Assembly: GCF_018398335.1 (NCBI RefSeq)
Contig: NZ_JAHBRX010000002.1
Coordinates: 558,001 to 622,000, forward strand
Direction of reading: 5' to 3'
Length of the DNA: 64,000 nucleotides
Source of the DNA: Chelatococcus sp. HY11
GTDB taxonomy: Bacteria; Pseudomonadota; Alphaproteobacteria; Rhizobiales; Beijerinckiaceae
A program made the position numbers and the translations under genes. Shown piece by piece: positions 44,448 through 53,109 of this stretch. The first letter of the stretch is position 1. Every line of letters starts with the position of its first letter. The notes below the pieces were generated by a model. It saw nothing but the letters and a program-made list of their open reading frames with translations. It had not been told where the DNA came from and did not search any database.

Positions 44448-45310
44448 GGTTCTCGCTGTTCACCGGCTCCTGCCCGGAGTGGGCACCCGACGAGGTCGCT
44501 CAGCACTGCGCCGCGCAGGGCTGGGACGGGGTGGAATTCCGGATCGCCGATCAGGCCCCAAGCGCGACGCCCGGCTTCTGGGCCGGGAATCGCGCGACCT
44601 TTCCCTTGACGGGCCTGGAGAATGACGCTGCGCGTCTGGTGGATATGTCGCGCCGGTCAGGGCTCGCTCTCTCCGGGCTCGCCCCCTATGTCCCCTTGGC
44701 GGATCACGCCAATGCCGAGCGTGTGTTGCGCGTGGCGGCGCAAACCGGCGCGCAGCGTGTGCGCTTTACGTCGCCAAAGCCGGCGGACGATATCGGGTTC
44801 GACGCGCTCTTCACCAAGGCACGTGCGGATCTCGAGGTCCTTCAGGAAATCGCCAGACCCTTGGGCGCGCAAGTGGTGATCCAGATCCATCACGGCAACA
44901 TCGTCTCGACGGCCTCATGCGCCCGTCGTCTCGTTGAGGGGCTCGATCCGCAGGTCGTGGCCGTCATGCACGATCTCGGCAACACGACCATCGAAGGACG
45001 GGAGGGGCTTCTCAGCCTCAAAATGGGCCTGGACATCCTTGGCCCGTATCTCGCCCACGTGCATATCAAGAATGCTGTCTGGCAGGCGGCTGGAACCGAC
45101 GAGGACGGCGTGGTCCAGTGGAAATGGGCCTGGGCCACCCTGCGCAAGGGTATGGGCGATGTGAAAGCCTACTTCCGAGCTCTGAAGGCCGTTGGCTACG
45201 ACGGTTGGGTGACGCTCGAGGAGTTCACGACCGAATTGCCCCTGGAGGAACGACTCGCCGACGACCTCGCCTTCCTCAAGTCCTCTGCGGCCGCCGCAGG
45301 CTATCCCTAG
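44444..45310 (+). CDS. Second sugar phosphate isomerase/epimerase family protein
   Basis: A 288-residue TIM-barrel protein of the same superfamily as the one at 39020 but clearly different in sequence. Metal-site blocks: VVIQIHHGNIVSTASC, VAVMHDLGNTTIEG, YLAHVHIKNAVW and YDGWVTLEEFTTELP. It starts inside the VOC gene's stop (ATGA) and is the last gene of the rightward operon. Two such enzymes in one operon suggest two successive steps, such as dehydration followed by epimerisation, of an oxidised sugar. Confidence 0.87.
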   Translation: MRFSLFTGSCPEWAPDEVAQHCAAQGWDGVEFRIADQAPSATPGFWAGNRATFPLTGLENDAARLVDMSRRSGLALSGLAPYVPLADHANAERVLRVAAQTGAQRVRFTSPKPADDIGFDALFTKARADLEVLQEIARPLGAQVVIQIHHGNIVSTASCARRLVEGLDPQVVAVMHDLGNTTIEGREGLLSLKMGLDILGPYLAHVHIKNAVWQAAGTDEDGVVQWKWAWATLRKGMGDVKAYFRALKAVGYDGWVTLEEFTTELPLEERLADDLAFLKSSAAAAGYP

Positions 45311-45475
45311 ACATCTCTCCGCTGTCCACACGCTCGGTTCAGCCAGGCAGCGAGCGCGCGCCGCGCTTCCGAGGCGAGGTCATGCGCTCGGCGATCATGA
45401 GCGCATGGCGCTAGAGAGAGCCAGCGCGCATATTTCCGAACAAGTTCTGGACGTCGTGGCGGATCAAAACCCCGG

Positions 45476-46237
45476 TTACTGTTCGGTCCTGACAGCAGCC
45501 AGGGCGGAATTGGCTGCGTCCGCCAGCAGGCCCGTGTCGCCATTCACCGTAACCATGCGGAAGCCCATGCGCAGGGCCTCCCTCGCAAAGGCCGGCGAGG
45601 CGCAGTGAAGGGCAGCGATGATGCCGTTGCGCGCCGCGGCGGCGACAACCGCCGCATAGGCCGCCATGAGTTCAGGAGTCGGATTGTCGATCCGAGGTTC
45701 AAGCCCCATCGAAAAAGCAAGATCAGTCGGGCCGACATAGAGACCGGTGATGCCCGGCACCGCGGCAATCGCTTCCACATTGGCGAGAGCCGTCGCTGTC
45801 TCAATCATCGGCAGCAGGATGACGCGCTCGTTGGCAACCTTGGCATAGGTGCCCGGCTCGTAATAGAGCACGGCGCGCGTCGCGCCGCGGCTGCGCCGGC
45901 CGACTGGCGGATAGAGGCTGTCAGCCACGAAGCGGGCGACGTCATCGGCCGTATCGACCATCGGACAGATGAGGCCGGCGGCGCCGGCATCGAGAAGCTT
46001 GCCTGTCAGTGGCGATCCCAGTTCAGGGATGCGCGCCAGCGGAACAGCGCCGGCGGCGCCCACGGCCTGGAAACTGGCCAGCGCATCCGGGAACTCGAGC
46101 ATGCCGTGCTGCAGGTCAACCGTCAGGCTGTCGAAACCGGCTCGCGCCATGATCTCCGTGCTGAAGGCGCATGGCAGGCTGATGAACGCATTGATGACGG
46201 AGCCGCCCGCGTTCCAGATCGCACGCAAGTCTTTCAT
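45476..46237 (-). CDS. HpcH/HpaI-family aldolase
   Basis: A 253-residue class II pyruvate aldolase-type protein. LTVDLQHGMLEFPDALASF near residue 37 and the metal-binding PMIETATALANVEAIAAVPGI followed by YVGPTDLAFSMG are diagnostic. The family cleaves 2-keto-3-deoxy acids (2-keto-3-deoxy-L-rhamnonate, 4-hydroxy-2-oxoheptanedioate) to pyruvate and an aldehyde. It is convergent with the sugar operon and upstream of nothing else, so it may serve either flanking sugar module: cleavage of the keto-deoxy acid would yield an aldehyde that the dehydrogenase at 50786-52207 could oxidise. The assignment to one module is inference. Confidence 0.9.
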   Translation of the reverse strand: MKDLRAIWNAGGSVINAFISLPCAFSTEIMARAGFDSLTVDLQHGMLEFPDALASFQAVGAAGAVPLARIPELGSPLTGKLLDAGAAGLICPMVDTADDVARFVADSLYPPVGRRSRGATRAVLYYEPGTYAKVANERVILLPMIETATALANVEAIAAVPGITGLYVGPTDLAFSMGLEPRIDNPTPELMAAYAAVVAAAARNGIIAALHCASPAFAREALRMGFRMVTVNGDTGLLADAANSALAAVRTEQ

Positions 46238-46317
46238 ATCCCGTGTCCCGCTTTCATGTCACATAGACCGGCTTGATTGGCCGCCGCCGGCCATATCCAA
46301 AATTTGATCATCGGGCC

Positions 46318-46337
46318 GAAAGCCGTTACCGGCTTTC
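46318..46337. repeat. Short perfect hairpin downstream of a binding-protein promoter gap
   Basis: Arms gaaagccg and cggctttc with a 4-base loop, in the gap between the sugar-binding protein gene and the aldolase. The preceding catcgggccgaaa and following atgcgcgaa loosely echo the first half of the two-hairpin repeat, so it may be a worn copy. Confidence 0.4.
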
Positions 46338-46417
46338 AGCAATATCCAATGCGCGAATGAAAAGACAAAATCGCGATCTCTTCTAATCGGCATTTATCCC
46401 TCATCGGGAAATCTGCA

Positions 46418-47671
46418 TTATTTCCTCGCCGCCGCGATGCCGTCCAGCGTATCGCGCGCCGCTTGCGCCGCGGTTTTGCGCCCTAGCGCCGCGGCCTGCA
46501 TATTCTCAAGGTAGAGATCTTGTGCCTTGCCGATGCCGTCAAACGGGGAGATCACGAACTTCGCCCCGAGAACCGCCTGCTTCTCGGCATCGGCATAAGG
46601 GACGGCTTCCTTCACGCGTGGATCATCATAAGCATTTGTACGGACAGGCCCATTCCCGTTGAGCGTCATCCGCACCACCGTCTCCGGCTCCACGAGCTGA
46701 CGCAGCAGGGCGCAGGCGCGCTCCTTGTTCTTGCTCCCTAGAGGAATGGCGGCGGACCACACCGTCGTCCGGGCCACGAAGGGTGGCTTCTGTCCCTCGA
46801 CCGCTGGAAAGGCGGCCACCTTGATCTGGCCGGCGTAGTCCGTCTTGGACTTGTCGTTATAGGTCAGGTAACGGTTGAAGGGCTGTACGGACATCGCGAT
46901 GCGTCCCTGCCAGATACCTTGTGTAATCTGGTCAATGCCCATGGCCGTAAAATTCGACGGCAACGCGCCGGCGGTATAGAGATCCGCCAAAGCCTGAAAC
47001 GCGCGTGTCAATGCCTCCGCGTCGGCCGTCACCTGGCCCTTGGCATCGGTCAGGGTCGCGCCATACGCCATCAGCACATTGAAGGTGCCGCCGGCATTGG
47101 TGCCATCGATGGACAGGCCATAACGGCCGGCGCCACGCTCGCTCAAGGCCTTGGCGGTCTTCACGAGGTCCTCGAAGCTGGCTGGCGCCTGCTGAATTCC
47201 CTTCTCGGCGAGCAATGCCGCATTGTAATGCAAGGCTGTAGTCGCATGGCGAATGGGCAGAGCTTTAAGTTTGCCGTCCTGGGTAACCTGATCGAGGAAG
47301 GTTTGCGGGATGTCGCTGAGATCAAGACCTTTCAGGCACGTATCCAGGGGCTCAAATTTGCTCAAGGCCGCCTGCGTCGCATAGGAATCGAGGATGAGGC
47401 CGACATCGATCGCCGTCGATGACAGGTTGGCCTCGCGCATCAGCCTATCATGCAGCGGTCCGATGTCCGCCGTGACCCAGTTGATCTTCACCCCGTTCTT
47501 CGCGCGCCAGTCGGCAAGCGCATCGCCGCCCGTGCCGGTGGTGCCCATGACGGAGGCCTGAATGCTCGGATGGGCGAGCACCGTCAGTTCCTGCGCGCAC
47601 ACACCAGCTGCGCCCGATGCCAGGACCGCGCCCGCAGCGATCAGCGCTTTCACACCCTTGAAAGTGGACAT
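46418..47671 (-). CDS. ABC transporter substrate-binding protein, family 1 (sugar type)
   Basis: A protein of about 417 residues with a Sec signal peptide (MSTFKGVKALIAAGAVLASG, cleavage near VCA). Mature features of family 1: ELTVLAHPSIQ, IDVGLILDSYATQA, LPIRHATTALHYNAALLAEKGI and WSAAIPLGSKNKERACALL. GGGGAGG 7 bases before the ATG at 47671 (4 before the adjacent ATG at 47674) decides the start; the much longer frame is unsupported. It is divergent from its permease genes, an arrangement that lets binding protein and channel be expressed at different levels. Confidence 0.9.
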   Translation of the reverse strand: MSTFKGVKALIAAGAVLASGAAGVCAQELTVLAHPSIQASVMGTTGTGGDALADWRAKNGVKINWVTADIGPLHDRLMREANLSSTAIDVGLILDSYATQAALSKFEPLDTCLKGLDLSDIPQTFLDQVTQDGKLKALPIRHATTALHYNAALLAEKGIQQAPASFEDLVKTAKALSERGAGRYGLSIDGTNAGGTFNVLMAYGATLTDAKGQVTADAEALTRAFQALADLYTAGALPSNFTAMGIDQITQGIWQGRIAMSVQPFNRYLTYNDKSKTDYAGQIKVAAFPAVEGQKPPFVARTTVWSAAIPLGSKNKERACALLRQLVEPETVVRMTLNGNGPVRTNAYDDPRVKEAVPYADAEKQAVLGAKFVISPFDGIGKAQDLYLENMQAAALGRKTAAQAARDTLDGIAAARK

Positions 47672-47730
47672 CATTGCTCCTCCCCATTTGGCCGGCCTGC
47701 GCCAGCGTCTCAATCCACAAAACAGCAACT

Positions 47731-47740
47731 TATGATATAA
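47731..47740. promoter_or_regulatory. Candidate operator half-pair, left
   Basis: tatgatataa here is the exact reverse complement of ttatatcata at 47829-47838. The two sites bracket the predicted promoter at 47749-47776 and lie in a divergent gap; the GntR-type regulator gene at the end of this cluster has a related ttatatgtta in its own upstream region (53139-53148). Confidence 0.45.
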
Positions 47741-47748
47741 ATCAAGAA

Positions 47749-47776
47749 TTGACAGCAGACAGGCTTTCGATAAATT
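47749..47776 (+). promoter_or_regulatory. Candidate promoter for the second sugar permease operon
   Basis: TTGACA at 47749-47754 and TAAATT at 47771-47776, spaced by 16 bases, 73 bases before the permease start. The -35 box matches the consensus; the -10 box is moderate. Confidence 0.4.
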
Positions 47777-47828
47777 CCCGAGCAAATGCCTTGATTTTTC
47801 CGCGATGATCGCGCCAGAGAGCATCATC

Positions 47829-47838
47829 TTATATCATA
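47829..47838. promoter_or_regulatory. Candidate operator half-pair, right
   Basis: ttatatcata, 10 bases before the permease start codon and overlapping its ribosome-site area; exact inverted partner of 47731-47740, with about 98 bases centre to centre. Confidence 0.45.
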
Positions 47839-47848
47839 GGTAACGAGA

Positions 47849-48748
47849 ATGAATGATGTGGGGAGCGTAGACCGTTATGGTCGTAGCGCCCGTTTCGCGG
47901 GCGCGCTCATGCTGGCGCCTATGCAGTTGCAGCTTATCGTCGTGCTCGCGATTCCCTCGCTCTATGTGCTGTGGCTGAGCTTCACCCAGTCGAGCTATGG
48001 AGCGGATTACAGCTTCGTCGGATGGGCGAACTACGCCGCCATCCTGGCCGACCCGATCTTCTGGCGATCCCTGATCAACACGCTGATCGTGGTCAATATC
48101 GTCGTTTATGTCGAAGTCGGCCTCAGCGTGGGCGTGGCCCTGCTGTTCCAAGGCGTTCGCAGTGGCCGCGCCGTCCTCATGGCGGCGATCCTCGCCCCCT
48201 ATGCCATCAGCGAAGTCGTCGCGGTGCTGGCTTGGCGCTTTCTACTTGAGCCCGATATCGGAATGCTCACGGCGTTGCTCTCGCATTTCGGCTATGTGCT
48301 GAACTGGGCCACCAATCCGAACGAAGCGCTCATTCTTGTGGCGCTGATCGGGGTCTGGTTGCATCTGCCATTCAGCTTTCTCCTGATCTATGCCGCGCTC
48401 ATCGCCATTCCCGGCGAGTTGCATGAAGCGGCCCACATCGATGGCGCGCGTCCGTGGCAGGGGTTTCGCTACGTCACGCTTCCGCTCTTGATGCCCGCCA
48501 TCATGATCGCCATCATCTTCCGCTATATCTTCGGCTTCCGCATCTTCACCGAAGTATGGCTGCTGACACAGGGAGGCCCGGCCCGCTCCACTGAGGTGAT
48601 GGCCGTCTACCTCTACAAAAACGCCTTCCGCTACAACGAGTTCGGCATGGCTGCCGCCACGGGATGGCTCATGGTGCTGGGAGCGCTTCTGATGGCTTCC
48701 TTCTATGTCTATCACATCTACCGCTCGGGATTCCGCAATGAAGCCTAA
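47849..48748 (+). CDS. ABC sugar permease, MalF/UgpA type
   Basis: A 299-residue six-segment permease with EAA loop ELHEAAHIDGARPWQGFRYVTLP and a TEVWLLTQGGPARSTEVMAVYLYK block typical of MalF-like sugar permeases. The ribosome site is weak (taacgag). Its stop overlaps the MalG-type start by 11 bases. It is the first gene of a rightward operon that also holds two unknown proteins and an aldehyde dehydrogenase. Confidence 0.92.
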   Translation: MNDVGSVDRYGRSARFAGALMLAPMQLQLIVVLAIPSLYVLWLSFTQSSYGADYSFVGWANYAAILADPIFWRSLINTLIVVNIVVYVEVGLSVGVALLFQGVRSGRAVLMAAILAPYAISEVVAVLAWRFLLEPDIGMLTALLSHFGYVLNWATNPNEALILVALIGVWLHLPFSFLLIYAALIAIPGELHEAAHIDGARPWQGFRYVTLPLLMPAIMIAIIFRYIFGFRIFTEVWLLTQGGPARSTEVMAVYLYKNAFRYNEFGMAAATGWLMVLGALLMASFYVYHIYRSGFRNEA

Positions 48749-49568
48749 ACTGCACACGGGCATGCTGCGCAGGTTGGGTGTGACGTTGCTATGCATCTGG
48801 TCGCTGGGCCCGATCGTCATGATCATCCTGAGTTCGTTCCGGCCGGAGCGAGACATCTTCTCCCCGGCGCGCCGCTTCGTCCTTGAATTCACGACCAGCA
48901 ATTACACGCAGCTCTTCGTTTCATTTCCGCAATTCGTCGGAAACATGGGCAATAGCCTCATCGTCGCGATCGGCGCGACAGCGCTTGCGGTGATCACCAG
49001 TACGCTGGCTGGCTTTGTTTATTCGCGACAGCGCGGAAAGATCCTGGCTGCGAGCGCCTTTTTCGCCATCCTGATCAGGTTGGTGCCTCCGGTGGTCGTC
49101 TCGCTCCCGCTGTTTCCCATCGCCGACGCCCTGCACCTGAGCGATACTCACATCCTCCTGATCATACTCTATTCGACATTCTGGGTTTCCATGCTGTCGG
49201 TGATGATGAAAACCTTCATCGACCAGATCCCGACAACGCTCGACGAAGCGGCGCGGGTCGACGGTGCCGGCACCTTCCAGATCTTCCTCAAGATTGTCTT
49301 GCCGCTTTCGATAACGGGCATGATCGCAGGCGGTATCTTCGTCTTCGTCTTTGCCTGGAACGAGTATCTATTCGCCTTCATCTTCACCAGCACTTATGCG
49401 GTGACGGGTCCGGTGGTCGTTTCCAACATCATGGACTCGGTGGCCGGCACGCAGTGGGGGGTGCTTTTCGCCGCGGCGACGCTGCAGCTCGCACCCGTGC
49501 TGGCGCTCGTCATCATCTTCCAGAAATACCTGATCGCCGGCCTCATGGCCGGCTCCGTCAAGGGCTAG
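48738..49568 (+). CDS. ABC sugar permease, MalG/UgpE type
   Basis: A 276-residue permease, with EAA loop TTLDEAARVDGAGTFQIFLKIVLP and the closing FQKYLIAGLMAGSVKG. The ATG at 48738 gives the normal short N-terminus; an upstream in-frame start at 48705 would lie deeper in the partner gene. Pairs with the preceding permease. No ATPase gene accompanies this importer. Confidence 0.92.
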   Translation: MKPKLHTGMLRRLGVTLLCIWSLGPIVMIILSSFRPERDIFSPARRFVLEFTTSNYTQLFVSFPQFVGNMGNSLIVAIGATALAVITSTLAGFVYSRQRGKILAASAFFAILIRLVPPVVVSLPLFPIADALHLSDTHILLIILYSTFWVSMLSVMMKTFIDQIPTTLDEAARVDGAGTFQIFLKIVLPLSITGMIAGGIFVFVFAWNEYLFAFIFTSTYAVTGPVVVSNIMDSVAGTQWGVLFAAATLQLAPVLALVIIFQKYLIAGLMAGSVKG

Positions 49569-49594
49569 TGCCATTTCTTCAGGGGAGCCTTCCA

Positions 49595-50449
49595 ATGCAG
49601 CCTCACATCGACAGATATACGGACCATCGACTGGATCGCTTTGATCCCTTGCCACGAATACTCGTCCATGACGATTTCAACCATGGCCTCAATGGCTGGA
49701 TCGGTTTGATCGGCAATTACGAGGATTCGCTCGACAAGATGTTGCCGGTCTTCAAGCCCATGACCCAGCCCATGCTATCGACAGCTGTTGGGTGGGACAG
49801 CGGCTCACATGGTGGCCTTTCAGGCGCCTTTTCGATGAAAGTCGCGACACGCCCGATCAAGGGCACCATGAATCTCGCGCTCAAGCGCTTGAGCTTCCGT
49901 CACCTCGGCGAGATCCAGCTCGAGGCTTATCTCGCGGTGAAGCCGGAGGCTTCTGACGCAACCCTGTCGATCGAGGACGTGCGCTCCTTTGGCATGTTCA
50001 TGGACCTGCAATCGAACCGCTATCGCGGGCTGCCGCATGTGCGCTTCCTGAATTGCCTCGACGGCACCTTGCGCCAGACATGGCAGTTCAAGCAGAAGGT
50101 CCCGCCCGACACGATCGTGTCATCCTCTTCGCGCACGCGCTCGCTGCAGCATCTCTATCCCGAAGGCTGGGAGGACGTGCCCGACGGGTATCAGGAAATC
50201 TGCTACAATGAGCTTCCGACGAAGATGAACTGGCAGTATTTCAAAGCTGGAATCGATCTGGCCGAGATGCGTTTTACGTCTCTACAGTTCAACGATCGGA
50301 AATTTGATCCCGCCGGACTTGGTGTCATGCGGCTCGATCCCTGGGCCAATCTCGAGTGCATGCTCAATATTGGCTTCTTCGTTGAGACCGACACGGACAA
50401 GCGTGCCTTTCTTTATGTCGATTCCGTGCTGCTTTCGGGAGATTTCTGA
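49595..50449 (+). CDS. Conserved protein of unknown function in a sugar-uptake operon
   Basis: A 284-residue protein with no signal peptide or membrane segment and no catalytic motif that could be recognised. It is rich in aromatic residues and predicted beta strands (RILVHDDFNHGLNGWIGLIG, LSGAFSMKVATRP, LGEIQLEAYLAVKPEA), and looks like a jelly-roll or carbohydrate-binding-like sandwich, by eye only. GGGGAG 7 bases before the ATG supports the start. It overlaps the next small gene by one base (TGATG) and follows the permease by 26 bases, so it is probably made with the importer and acts on or senses the same compound. Confidence 0.75.
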   Translation: MQPHIDRYTDHRLDRFDPLPRILVHDDFNHGLNGWIGLIGNYEDSLDKMLPVFKPMTQPMLSTAVGWDSGSHGGLSGAFSMKVATRPIKGTMNLALKRLSFRHLGEIQLEAYLAVKPEASDATLSIEDVRSFGMFMDLQSNRYRGLPHVRFLNCLDGTLRQTWQFKQKVPPDTIVSSSSRTRSLQHLYPEGWEDVPDGYQEICYNELPTKMNWQYFKAGIDLAEMRFTSLQFNDRKFDPAGLGVMRLDPWANLECMLNIGFFVETDTDKRAFLYVDSVLLSGDF

Positions 50450-50775
50450 TGCTGAATGCCACTGTCGCGACGCTGACCCGAGGCGAGCCCTTCAGCAGCG
50501 GAGACGTGACCGAACCCTATGAGGCCGGCTGGGCCAGCGAGGCGGTGTTCTTCGCCCGCGGCCTTGACGCTGGCGAGACCGGAGGCTCCGCCTTCGTCCA
50601 GATCTCGCCGGACGGTATCCGCTGGTGCGACGAGGGAACGGAACTGGCGCTTGGCGCCGGTAACCGGCTGACTTTCGCCCGGATACGCGAATTCGGCCAC
50701 TTCCTGCGGCTGCGCATCGAGCTGCCGGAGGGGCTCTCACGCTCCTTCCTCGTCACCATCGCCCTCAAAAGCTAG
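50449..50775 (+). CDS. Small protein of unknown function, coupled to the preceding gene
   Basis: A 108-residue protein with predicted beta structure (SAFVQISPDGIRWCDEG, RLTFARIREFGHFLRLRIELPEG) and no signal peptide, membrane segment or known motif. The TGATG overlap with the upstream unknown gene implies coupled translation and possibly a complex between the two products. The aldehyde dehydrogenase gene follows 10 bases later. Confidence 0.7.
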   Translation: MLNATVATLTRGEPFSSGDVTEPYEAGWASEAVFFARGLDAGETGGSAFVQISPDGIRWCDEGTELALGAGNRLTFARIREFGHFLRLRIELPEGLSRSFLVTIALKS

Positions 50776-50785
50776 GGAGGCAACG

Positions 50786-52207
50786 ATGGAAAGAGCCCGG
50801 TTTCATTATATCAACGGCCAATGGTGCGAGCCGACCGGCGCCGAATGGATCGACGTGCGCAATCCGGCCAGCGAAAGCGTGGTCGCGCGCGTGCCGGCAG
50901 GCACGGCCGCCGACGTGGACCGGGCGGTCGCTGCCGCCCGGGGCGCCTTCGCCGGTTTCTCCACGACGAGCGTGGCTGATCGGCTGGCAATGCTCCGGCG
51001 CATCATCGAAGTCTATCGCACCCGCCAGGACGAGATTGCCGCCGTGCTGTCGGAGGAGATGGGCACGCCGATCACGCTCGCCAGATCGCTTCAGGCGCCG
51101 CGTGGCGGCGATCATTTCGCCGCCACTGCCGATGCGCTCGAGGCTTTCGCGTTCGAGGAGCGTATCGCCAACGGGCTGGTCATCCACGAGGCCATCGGGG
51201 TGGCGGCCCTCATCACACCATGGAACTGGCCGCTCAATCAGATTGCCGCCAAGCTCGCGCCCGCCCTCGCCGCGGGATGCACCGTCGTCTTCAAGCCGAG
51301 CGAGATAGCCCCACTCAACGCGGTCATTCTCGCCGAGGTTCTGCATGAGGCCGGCGTTCCCGCCGGCGTGTTCAACCTCGTGCACGGCGATGGCCCGGGC
51401 GTGGGCCGTACGATGGCGCAGCATCCCGACATCGACATGATCTCCTTTACGGGATCGACGCGCGCGGGCGTTTCAGTCGCCATTGACGCTGCTCCCTCCG
51501 TCAAGCGCGTCGCGCAGGAACTGGGCGGCAAATCCGCCAACATCCTCATGGCCGACGCCGATTTCGAGGCCGTGGTGCCCCGTGGTTTTACCAGCATGTG
51601 CACCAACGCCGGGCAGTCCTGCAATGCGCCGTCGCGTATGCTCGTTCCAGTCGACCGTTATGAAGACGTCGTCGCCCTGATTCGCCGGACGGCTGCGGAA
51701 ATCCCGATTGGACAGCCTGCCGATCCGGCAACGGTCCTCGGCCCGGTCGCCAATGCGAATCAATTCACGCGGGTGCAAGGTTTCATCGAACAGGCCATGG
51801 CGGAAGGCGCCGAACTCATCTGCGGCGGGCCGGGACGGCCACCGGGATTCAATGCGGGCTACTTCGTCCGGCCGACAGCTTTTGGACGGGTCACGGCGGC
51901 GATGACCATCGCAAAGGAGGAAGTATTCGGCCCGGTCCTCAGCGTCCAGACCTACAAGACAATCGACGAGGCGATCGCGATCGCCAATGATTCCCCTTAC
52001 GGCCTGGCGGCCTATGTGCAGGGTCGCGACCAGGAGGCGGTTAGGGCTGTGGCGCGCCGCCTCAGGGTCGGTATGGTATCGGCCAATTACCCGAGACAGA
52101 ACCTGCAGGCTCCCTTCGGTGGCTACAAGCAGTCCGGCAACGGCCGCGAATACGGGAAGTTCGGTCTGGCGGAATTCCTTGAAACCAAGGTCATCCTCAT
52201 GGACTGA
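50786..52207 (+). CDS. Aldehyde dehydrogenase
   Basis: A 473-residue NAD(P)-dependent aldehyde dehydrogenase: cofactor motif TPWNWP (144-149), FTGSTRAG, catalytic E245 in QELGGKSANIL and C279 in NAGQSCNAPSR. AGGGAGG precedes the ATG. It ends the operon of the second sugar-type importer; oxidising a sugar-derived aldehyde (glycolaldehyde, lactaldehyde, or 2,5-dioxopentanoate-like) would fit. The HpaI-type aldolase at 45476-46237 would produce such an aldehyde. A terminator hairpin follows 75 bases downstream. Confidence 0.93.
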   Translation: MERARFHYINGQWCEPTGAEWIDVRNPASESVVARVPAGTAADVDRAVAAARGAFAGFSTTSVADRLAMLRRIIEVYRTRQDEIAAVLSEEMGTPITLARSLQAPRGGDHFAATADALEAFAFEERIANGLVIHEAIGVAALITPWNWPLNQIAAKLAPALAAGCTVVFKPSEIAPLNAVILAEVLHEAGVPAGVFNLVHGDGPGVGRTMAQHPDIDMISFTGSTRAGVSVAIDAAPSVKRVAQELGGKSANILMADADFEAVVPRGFTSMCTNAGQSCNAPSRMLVPVDRYEDVVALIRRTAAEIPIGQPADPATVLGPVANANQFTRVQGFIEQAMAEGAELICGGPGRPPGFNAGYFVRPTAFGRVTAAMTIAKEEVFGPVLSVQTYKTIDEAIAIANDSPYGLAAYVQGRDQEAVRAVARRLRVGMVSANYPRQNLQAPFGGYKQSGNGREYGKFGLAEFLETKVILMD

Positions 52208-52279
52208 ACCTCTGGACTGAACCTATGGGCTGAGTGCACACAATGAACGCTTGAGCGGCGTATCATGGGATCAGCAATC

Positions 52280-52303
52280 AAAAGAGCCCCGAATTCGGGG
52301 CTC
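52280..52303 (-). terminator. Rho-independent terminator of the GntR gene
   Basis: A perfect 20-base palindrome (arms gagcccc and ggggctc around gaattc) followed on the minus strand by TTTT. It starts 15 bases after the minus-strand GntR stop; the palindrome could also slow transcription from the convergent aldehyde dehydrogenase gene. Confidence 0.85.
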
Positions 52304-52317
52304 GGCATGCTGATGGT

Positions 52318-53109
52318 TCAGTCGTTCTTGGCGAGTTCCTCCCCGCCGCGCTCCAGCATCTCGATGATCCGCTCTGGCTCCAATGCCGGCTTCCCATTGG
52401 GTCGCATCGCCAGGGTTTTCGCCTCGCTCGCATCGAAGTGGTCGGACATCGCCTGGCGTGCGGCCGCCGGATCTCCCGACCCAATGGCTTCAACGATAGC
52501 GGCGTGACGCGCGATCGTGGCTGAGCGGTCAGGCGTCACACCCTTCGCGTGCAGCATCCGTATGGTCTCCCGAATGGTGCCCTTGAGGGCATGCATCAGG
52601 AACATCAGCAGCCGGTTGTCACTCGCGTCGACCAGCGCCATGTGGAAGGCTATATCGGCCTCGACGAACGCCTCGGGGTTAGCCCGCGCCTTCTCCATCG
52701 TCTTCAGAGCCTGTCGCAGCTGCACCAGCTCGGACATCTTGATGTGCTGGGCAGCCCGCTCGGCAATGTACGTCTCCAGACCGCGGCGCAACTGGACGGC
52801 TTCCACGAGCCCGTTGTCGGTCTCCATAAGCGCAAAGGAGAAGAAATACTCGAGTGGCCGAGGCGAGAGGCGCTTCACCAGGCAGGCCCGTCCCTGGCGG
52901 ATCTCGACCACGCCCAAAGCCGCGAGTTGCTGGAGTGCAGCCCGAATCACCACCTTGCTGACGTCGAACTGCGCCGCGAGCTCCCCCTCGGAAGGCAGCG
53001 AATGGCCGGGCGGATAGTCTCCCCGCAGCAACGCGCGACAAAGCGAGTTATAAACATATTCCGTCAGGCTCGATCGCGGACGATCATCACTCCCCAGGCT
53101 TGGCGACAT
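52318..53109 (-). CDS. FadR-type GntR-family transcriptional regulator
   Basis: A 263-residue regulator. The N-terminal winged helix is YVYNSLCRALLRGDYPPGHSLPSEGELAAQF and IRAALQQLAALGVVEIRQG; the C-terminal FCD domain has metal-ligand residues in EADIAFHMALVDASDN and ARHAAIVEAIGSGD. FCD proteins usually sense carboxylic or sugar acids. It is convergent with the aldehyde dehydrogenase gene, which with the operator-like sites suggests it controls the second sugar cluster. It has its own terminator. Confidence 0.9.
   Translation of the reverse strand: MSPSLGSDDRPRSSLTEYVYNSLCRALLRGDYPPGHSLPSEGELAAQFDVSKVVIRAALQQLAALGVVEIRQGRACLVKRLSPRPLEYFFSFALMETDNGLVEAVQLRRGLETYIAERAAQHIKMSELVQLRQALKTMEKARANPEAFVEADIAFHMALVDASDNRLLMFLMHALKGTIRETIRMLHAKGVTPDRSATIARHAAIVEAIGSGDPAAARQAMSDHFDASEAKTLAMRPNGKPALEPERIIEMLERGGEELAKND

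Noticed and set aside
46309-46350. Third copy of the two-hairpin element
   Set aside because: Shares only short words and one 8-bp hairpin; the second hairpin is absent. Kept as a separate short hairpin, not as a confirmed copy.
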